Part shown: positions 57,910 through 64,000 of the stretch, in pieces
Layout of the letters: every line of letters begins with the position of its first letter
Position numbering within the stretch: the stretch's first letter is position 1
Assembly: GCA_029721435.1 (NCBI GenBank)
Contig: CM056582.1
Coordinates: forward strand, 39,886,611 to 39,950,610
Direction of reading: 5' to 3'
Source: Gymnothorax reevesii
Taxonomy: Eukaryota; Chordata; Actinopteri; Anguilliformes; Muraenidae
Length of the DNA: 64,000 nt
The notes under the pieces: generated by a model
Seen by the model: the letters and a program-made list of their open reading frames with translations, nothing else
Told to the model about the DNA's origin: nothing
Databases searched by the model: none
Translations under genes and position numbers: made by a program

Positions 57910-59349
57910 AAGTGTTAACAATTGGCCAGATTCGCCCCAAATTGGGTTTAGGGATTGCCACTGACCCAGAATAGATGCCTATTGAATTTCAGAGAAGTAG
58001 GTCGAAGTATGTGCGAGGGGCGGGGTTTCTTGTGCCTGGCACCACTTGTTGTTGTTGTTGTTGTTGTTGTTATTATTATTATTATTATTACCATTACATG
58101 TCCAATCATTATTATCATTTTTTCCTCTGAAATAGATATGAATACTAGAACCAAGATGATGGAGTCATTATCTTAAGACTTCACAAACATGCATGACTTA
58201 ACTTGACTAACACAAACTTTTAAAAAATGCACACATTATTCATTAATGACCCCAGTCCTACTTATGTCACGTTTTTTTTTCCTTCATTTTACAAGTTTTC
58301 ATGTTTTTTTAATTTTGTTTCCATATTCATGGACATGATGCTATTTCAGGTACAGTTTACCATTTGTAGCCAACTTCAGTGTCACTGACAGCTAAGTAAC
58401 CCTGGAAAACCATCACTTTGTGAAATATTTGTCAGAATAGTGAGATTTTTACAATATTGTGGATTTTTTTCTTTCATGCATGTGAGATACGCATTTTGGA
58501 AAAAAAAAAAGTGCTCTTTGTGACATTCCACCTCAATTCAACAAATGCCTCCCTCATGACAAATTTTGTTTGGTCTGAATTTTTTTCCACACAGTTACGT
58601 TAGTTTTGACTCATTTGCAAAATATTAGATCAATATTCTTGACAGTTTTGGCTACAAATATTATTGAAGACATCGATGTCTGGGCGGTTTTTATGATAAT
58701 TTTGACAACGTCAAATGAAAACCAGTTTTGAAGTGGTCATAACTGAAAGAGTTTTTATGCTATCACATAGAAATGTTTTGTTATGTTTCAAATTAAGCAC
58801 CATTAGCCTTTGTGTCTTTATTATTTAAGCTTTTACTTGAATTTTGTGAATTCCTTGGAATCCTAAATATGCTTGTTAATTTTACGCACTTAATCAAAGC
58901 ACCATATTTGCATTGTTCTAACATGAGAAATATTCTGACCAACACAAAGATATTACATATGTGGCTTCTACACTGCAGGATTTATAGGCACCATGAATTG
59001 CATGCTCATTAGAAGAATATTTCTAGAGAAATAGGTGCCAAAATCAGAAAAATCTTAAATTTGACCAATTTTCAAGTTCATGTAACAAAAAATTACAACT
59101 AGTACCAGAACAAAACATATATCATATGAAATATCTATATTTTGCAAATATTCTGTATACAGTTTATTGTGGGATCTTGAAACATTATTATGTAATGAAT
59201 TTTTCAATAAACACTTTTATTTTAATAAAAAATATGAATATTTCTATTGTTGAGAGACATGTAAGCGGAGAACTCTGCATGTACAACATTAATAATTTTC
59301 AGGATCATTTCAACAGTTCACTTAAAGTGTTCCAGGAATGAGTCAGCTT
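57910..59349. other. No gene; GTT/ATT microsatellite at 58048-58091
   Basis: A (GTT)n run passes directly into (ATT)n at 58048-58091. The rest is AT-rich with no supported gene. Confidence 0.55.
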
Positions 59350-62300
59350 GGTTTATTTCATCCTAAGTAATAGTACATCTCCTTCCTGTAGCCATAATAG
59401 GAGGCTTGATTGTGGAAATGATGGGCTGGGTAAAGGACCCAGCAAAGGTCCTCCCTCCTGGGCCAGCAATGGCTTCTTGCTGGGCCATGGGAATGCCTAA
59501 ACTTAACTTCCACATCACTGTGCTCTTCAGATACATCCTAGATGAACCCAACCCACTACTGACCATCATAGATGCAACTTACAAAGTGACCTGGTGACTG
59601 TCAGTGGTGACATTACTAAATTTTAACAGCAAAGCCATCAGCCTCTGAAACTCTGCTGACAAGCAACTCATCATTATTTGGTATGAATCAGTGATTACCC
59701 CTAGTCCCGGCAATGGTTTTGACTTTTTCCAAACGCTTCATCAGTTGTTCAGCATTACGAGAAAAAAAAAAAAAGAGTTCTTGTCCTCCCATACTAGGCG
59801 AATCCCTGTCAGATTTGATTTAGACCTCTGATACAAGTCACTTGGAGTCTATATGTGGTTGGCTGTCGCTGCCTGCAGGCTTGCTCGGGAAGCTTCCCTC
59901 TTCACAGTTCCCCCAGTGCCATCGCATGGTGATTTGCCATGTGATGTGGCAAAGAAATGCCACTCTGCTTCAACATTAAAATCACTTTTATGAAGCATCA
60001 GATTAATAAAGTTTTTAAACTGAGCATCTGACCCATCAGAGATTTAGTAGATTTTCTTCAAATCTGGGACAAATTCTTTGATGTTAGGCATTACCTCTGA
60101 AATGAAGGTGTGCACAGCAACAGTATCGTGTTTTAAACAGTCACTGATAATACAGATACTCAAACATTTTAAATGGTCTTCTCCACTTTGTTTGTAGTAG
60201 ACTGTGAAGGAATGCAAGGTACACTAGGAATTCTCCCAGTGATACCCCTGGACTGCATCTCTCGTGAATACCCATTGCTTGAACTTTATGGTGTCCACTT
60301 CATCTGTAATTTTGTCATATAGGAACTCTTCTAGCTTCTCAGAACCCAGACAGTTCTCACACTGGTGCAGCATGCATTCCATATTTTCTGTAGAGCATAC
60401 TGAACATTCAAGTAGGCCATGGTATGTAATTGTGTTGCTAAGCCCAGGAGGGAAAGATGAAAACAGATGATAAGATGATCGGACGAAAACATCAACTTCA
60501 CATTCTGATGCTGAGTACATACACACACTGAATGGGTGCCCTTACCACCTACTGGAACACACTCCTTCGGCAGAAGCTTGCAAAATTTAGAAATGGCTAT
60601 TTTGACATCTAGATGTCTTTCTTTGAACACTCGGTCAGCCTCATTAAGATTAATCAAGATTAAGATGAGACTGTTTCTGCTTGTGTACTTTCTGTTGTTT
60701 TACACTCACAAAATCCTTCTTGCCCGGCATCATTCTTGAAATCTCATTATCATCTAAGAAACTGAGGACTTGGTTGTACATCTGGTAGAATCTCGTCTTT
60801 AATCCTCAGTTCTCTGGTGTGTCTCACAAGATAATTGGTGACACGAAACTTCTTTGCTGAAGTAGCAATGGTCCAACTCTTTGGCGTGAGGGTCAATAGC
60901 TTCAGTGTTTCCTGTTTTCCCTGAGTAAGTTCCAGTTTGTCTTTTATGACTGTTAAAAGGTACTCTATTTCACTGTCAGCAGAAGTACCTGGGGCCTCTT
61001 CAGCATGAACTGGTACAGATGATGATGGGATACCAGCAGCCTGACTCATTTCCCTGGACTTATCTAGAACCTTCTGAACTTTCCTCTGAACAGAGGAGCC
61101 TGTGTCCCTCTTACTGCCCATTGCAGTAAAACTTTCATCCAGATGCTCCTTTACCTGAGACGATGGAACAAAGTCCACTGTGTCAGTCTCAGTTTCGGTC
61201 TTAGATTCCTCAGCATCTAGGACTTCAGCAGTCACTAGGGATCCTTCGCGACACTTGGTACACATTTTCATACCAGCTCTCACATTAGGTAGGTTGATCC
61301 TCTCTGCAGTAGGAAGTGTGATGGTTCTCAGACTTTTCCTTACTGGTGCAGCATGCAAACCGTAAGGATTACAGCAGGCTTTCTGGAGAGATGAATACAG
61401 TTCAAGGTAGAACTTCTTGTGGTGAAGGCAGACTGTTGCGTTTTCAGGTAAAACATCCAGTGAGCATCTGTGTTGCAGCCTGAGTTGCTCAATTTCTGGT
61501 AGGGAACCAACTGGAAGCAACTTCCTTAGTCTGAAAGATAACAGAGAGCTACGTAAAATCCTTGCATACGGTTACGGCCCCCGTCTAGGGTAAAGCTAGG
61601 ACAGCTTGAAGTGAGTGTCCCCTTTCCCATCCCAAGAACATGCAAACACACCATCAAAAGATAAACAAACTTTATTATGAAGCTTTGCTTACACATGTCG
61701 ACCCCGGAGAGCAACAGGCTGCAGAGTGGGCGATGCCAAAACAACAAACAAAAGAATCTGAAAGCAAAATGAACTAATTTTCCTCACCGAAAAACAAAAA
61801 GGACAAATCAACTTACCTAACTTCCTAACATAACCAGCAGAAAAGGAATCAAAACAAACGGCGCTCACTCCTTACTGCTCTTTACAAGTAGGCTGCACGA
61901 CGTATAGACTGTACACAGCAACTGCATTCAATTCAAATATTGATTATCATTTCGGAACAAGTTCATCAAATATACGTTTAGACTTTCAAGGATCTCAACA
62001 CAACCGCGCAACAACAACAAAGATTACAACAATGGAGATTATTACAGATGCGTTTCTGGGGTCAACGAAGGGAAGACTGCCGGTCACACAGCTTCTGCAG
62101 ACTCATATGAGGTTCCGATCAGGTCCAATCATATGTAGCTTCATTAACACGATTACCTGTGAGACGACAATTAAGCAAATATACATCCCCGGATGTAACA
62201 CATACACGTTTTGTAATGAATAGTAATTCAGTTGAAAATCATCTGAATGGAACATGAAGTGGGCTGTAAGAAGCAAATAATAGGGTCAACTTACATTTTC

Positions 62301-62371
62301 AATTTCTTAGTATAATCCAATTTGTGACATTGTTCAGGCAAATGAATGCCAAAGGCACATGGATCCATCAT
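59350..62371 (-). pseudogene. Decayed spliced gene of an unnamed repetitive protein family
   Basis: The predicted first exon (62371-62295, MMDPCAFGIHLPEQCHKLDY) ends at a GT donor (GTAAGT). After a 764-base intron with a clean acceptor (TATCTTTCAG) the next exon joins in frame and is open to 60750: a Cys/His segment (VCLHHKKFY, KACCNPYGLH, MCTKC), a variable linker, then SWTIATSAKKFRVTNYLV. Later pieces continue in changing frames: MPGKKDFVSVK (near 60730), FSKFCKLLP-like text, GTHSVCVCTQHQNVKLM (about 60540), CMLHQCENC, ISDCLKHDTVAVHTFI (about 60140), SDGSDAQFKNF, EWHFFATSHGK (about 59955), IAGTRGNH and KFRHSHGPARS (about 59490). At least five stops or shifts disable it. I remember such proteins as multi-copy unannotated genes in animals, but I do not know a function; the SDG...HGK region could be a diverged nuclease fold. 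Confidence 0.6.
61531..62294 (-). other. Predicted intron 1 of the decayed gene
   Basis: GT at 62294-62293 (GTAAGT donor) and AG at 61532-61531, after a pyrimidine-rich stretch, flank 764 bases. The split codon (phase 2) restores the reading frame across the junction, which would be unlikely by chance. Confidence 0.6.
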
Positions 62372-64000
62372 GATGACTCTCTGTGATCTAATTAATTTGG
62401 GCCAGAGCCGTTTTTGGTGTTTCTAGGGCTTGTCCGGACATGCAAGCTGAGCTTACTTCATCATTGTCATAAGACAAAACAAGATTCTTAATCCCATTAT
62501 CAAGTCTTGTGAAATGCAATTTTTTTTACAAGTATTGCGAAATCCATACATGTGCACTCATCAAGTTTTCAAACTCATTAGGCCAATTTGAAAATATTGG
62601 ATTAGGGTCAACCTGACTTTATTGGAATGCCAAAACATGTAAACCAGGGGCGTTACCAAGGGGGGGCAGGAGGTGGGCAGTGCCCACCTTGAGAAAAGTT
62701 CTGCCCACCCAATGAAAAAAAAGATTAAAAAAACTGATTTACTACAATTTGACAGCAAACACGCGACATCCAACTGATTCACAGCAAGAGATACACAGCC
62801 ATTATAGTGAGTTTTACGTATGTTTCATTTATCTTTCACTATGTGTGATTGGTAGATTCCTTTGCCAGTCTATTCTGCTGTGAAACCAATGGGCACTACC
62901 AAATTACTAGGGACCCTCCCATTCTCTTAGACTGCGGCCTTCACTCATCAGTCTGAGGTCACGTCTACGGCCCTGTGCTTCTCTCAGGGAATTAAAACTT
63001 TGCTCATATCTCTTTTGTTGCTACTTCTGCCACCGCTTATTTTGTCAGTCTTGTTGTTTGACATACCATTTCGTGCGACTGATTATTTATATCTCACATT
63101 CATGTTTCATCCGCGTTTCAGAATGTTTTCCACCTAGCATATTTTCTAGACTCTTAAAATCCAGGGCGGTCTTATAACAAATCTCTTTATATTTATCTTA
63201 TCATTATAGATCTCCTATATATACTACAACGAGAGATGAAATGCTGAGTTGGGATGTGGCGATGATGAACAAGGATTTTTTTTTTTAATTTACAGTCATG
63301 AGGCGTGTAGGCAGTCGCGTGTAATTTCTTCAAATAACACACCTGAAGCAGCTTAAAACGATTTAAAATGCTGCCGGGAAGAGGTCCGATTAGATTTTGC
63401 AAATTGCAGGTGCTCCGCCCTTCCCTAAATCTGCTCCTGTGTACATGGCCTCAATAACAATCAAACAATTTCAGTGGCCTATAATGATTAAGATGTGATG
63501 GTGAAAAGCAGACAAACCTAATTGGGCTACGGTGTTAGATTGAAAGAATGCCAGTTTGTATAATCAGAAAAAACTTTTCTCTTCCCCAAAAGCGGATGAA
63601 ACGTGAATGTGAAATATAAATAATCAGTCGCACAAAATCTTGTGTCAATGACAATCGCGTTCATGCAAATCTGCTGTTCTATGGCCATTTAAATTTCAAC
63701 TTAGAGAGTAAACAAATCCACCATTTGATTGCCAATCAAGCAAAGTAAATGGGAACAGGTTTGTTTTTCTGAGAATTGCCTAATTGGTTAATAGGGGGCA
63801 ATTCTGTAGCCCTTTACTTGGATCCATGCAGCATGTAGCCGAAAAATACTGATGTCAGTCAAGTTTTTTTCCGGAAGCATTTCACATGCCGTTTGATGTT
63901 TCGCACTTTCGTTCAACCTGCGATGAGTTTAATAAAGGAAAAGGGAAAGCTCGGATGTTCGCCCCATGGCAGCAGGTGGTGGTGCTACGCCTTTAAAAAT
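62372..64000. other. No recognisable gene; repeat-like block near 62640
   Basis: AGGGGCGTTACCAAGGGGGG (from about 62646) followed by GGTGGGCAGTGCCCACC looks like the end of a dispersed DNA element I have seen in fish sequences, but no partner end is visible. The rest has only short frames. Confidence 0.45.

Noticed and set aside
59406..59597. Plus-strand 63-aa frame
   Set aside because: It is antisense to the decayed gene, whose minus-strand reading (VKFRHSHGPARS region) fits a family pattern.

Overview
This window looks like an intergenic or heterochromatin-like part of a ray-finned (teleost-type) fish genome. I find no intact host gene in 64 kb. Recognisable sequence is almost all transposable elements of kinds that occur together in fish: a DIRS retrotransposon with a tyrosine recombinase, a Gmr1-type Ty3/gypsy element, a sushi-like (chromodomain) Ty3/gypsy element, a BEL/Pao relic, four Tc1-family copies, tRNA-headed SINEs, and several hAT-like, TTAA-target and fold-back DNA elements. 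The species cannot be fixed from the sequence.

Layout. 792-6488 is a DIRS element with unequal inverted ends and an internal complementary region; its ORF1, RT/RNase H and recombinase genes carry stops and frameshifts. 6685-7812 is a nest: a MITE split by a hAT-like element (8-bp TSD) that itself holds a SINE. 8725-15800 is mostly unannotated, with an LTR fragment, a SINE with an 18-bp TSD, a Tc1 fragment and an endonuclease-domain relic. 15837-17408 is a dead Tc1. 20196-26217 (minus strand) is a Gmr1-like element with order gag-PR-INT-RT-RH, about 98% identical LTRs, a tRNA-Pro-type primer site and a 4-bp TSD. 27621-29130 is a Tc1-family transposon with perfect 30-bp TIRs, TA duplication and an uninterrupted 337-aa DD34E transposase: the one apparently intact gene here. 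30575-39020 is one old repeat unit split by two insertions only 12 bp apart: a TIR element (30595-32578, with another Tc1 inside) and a sushi-like gypsy element (32591-38934, minus strand) with a 1032-aa pol frame. 40785-47490 holds a BEL/Pao element with directly duplicated LTR/leader segments, and a DNA element with periodic subterminal repeats nested between them. 47905-52396 holds two TTAA-target elements and a ~135-bp satellite. 53985-54700 is an old LTR related to the sushi-like one. 56220-57909 is a GC-rich TIR element. 59350-62371 (minus strand) is a decayed, apparently spliced gene of a repetitive protein family I cannot name.

How parts work together. Each retroelement once encoded its own capsid, polymerase and integration enzymes; only the 27621-29130 Tc1 still looks self-sufficient. 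The sushi-like element keeps a TATA box, predicted start site and primer-binding site arranged as expected for Tf1/sushi-style self-priming. Target-site duplications let the order of several nested insertions be read directly.
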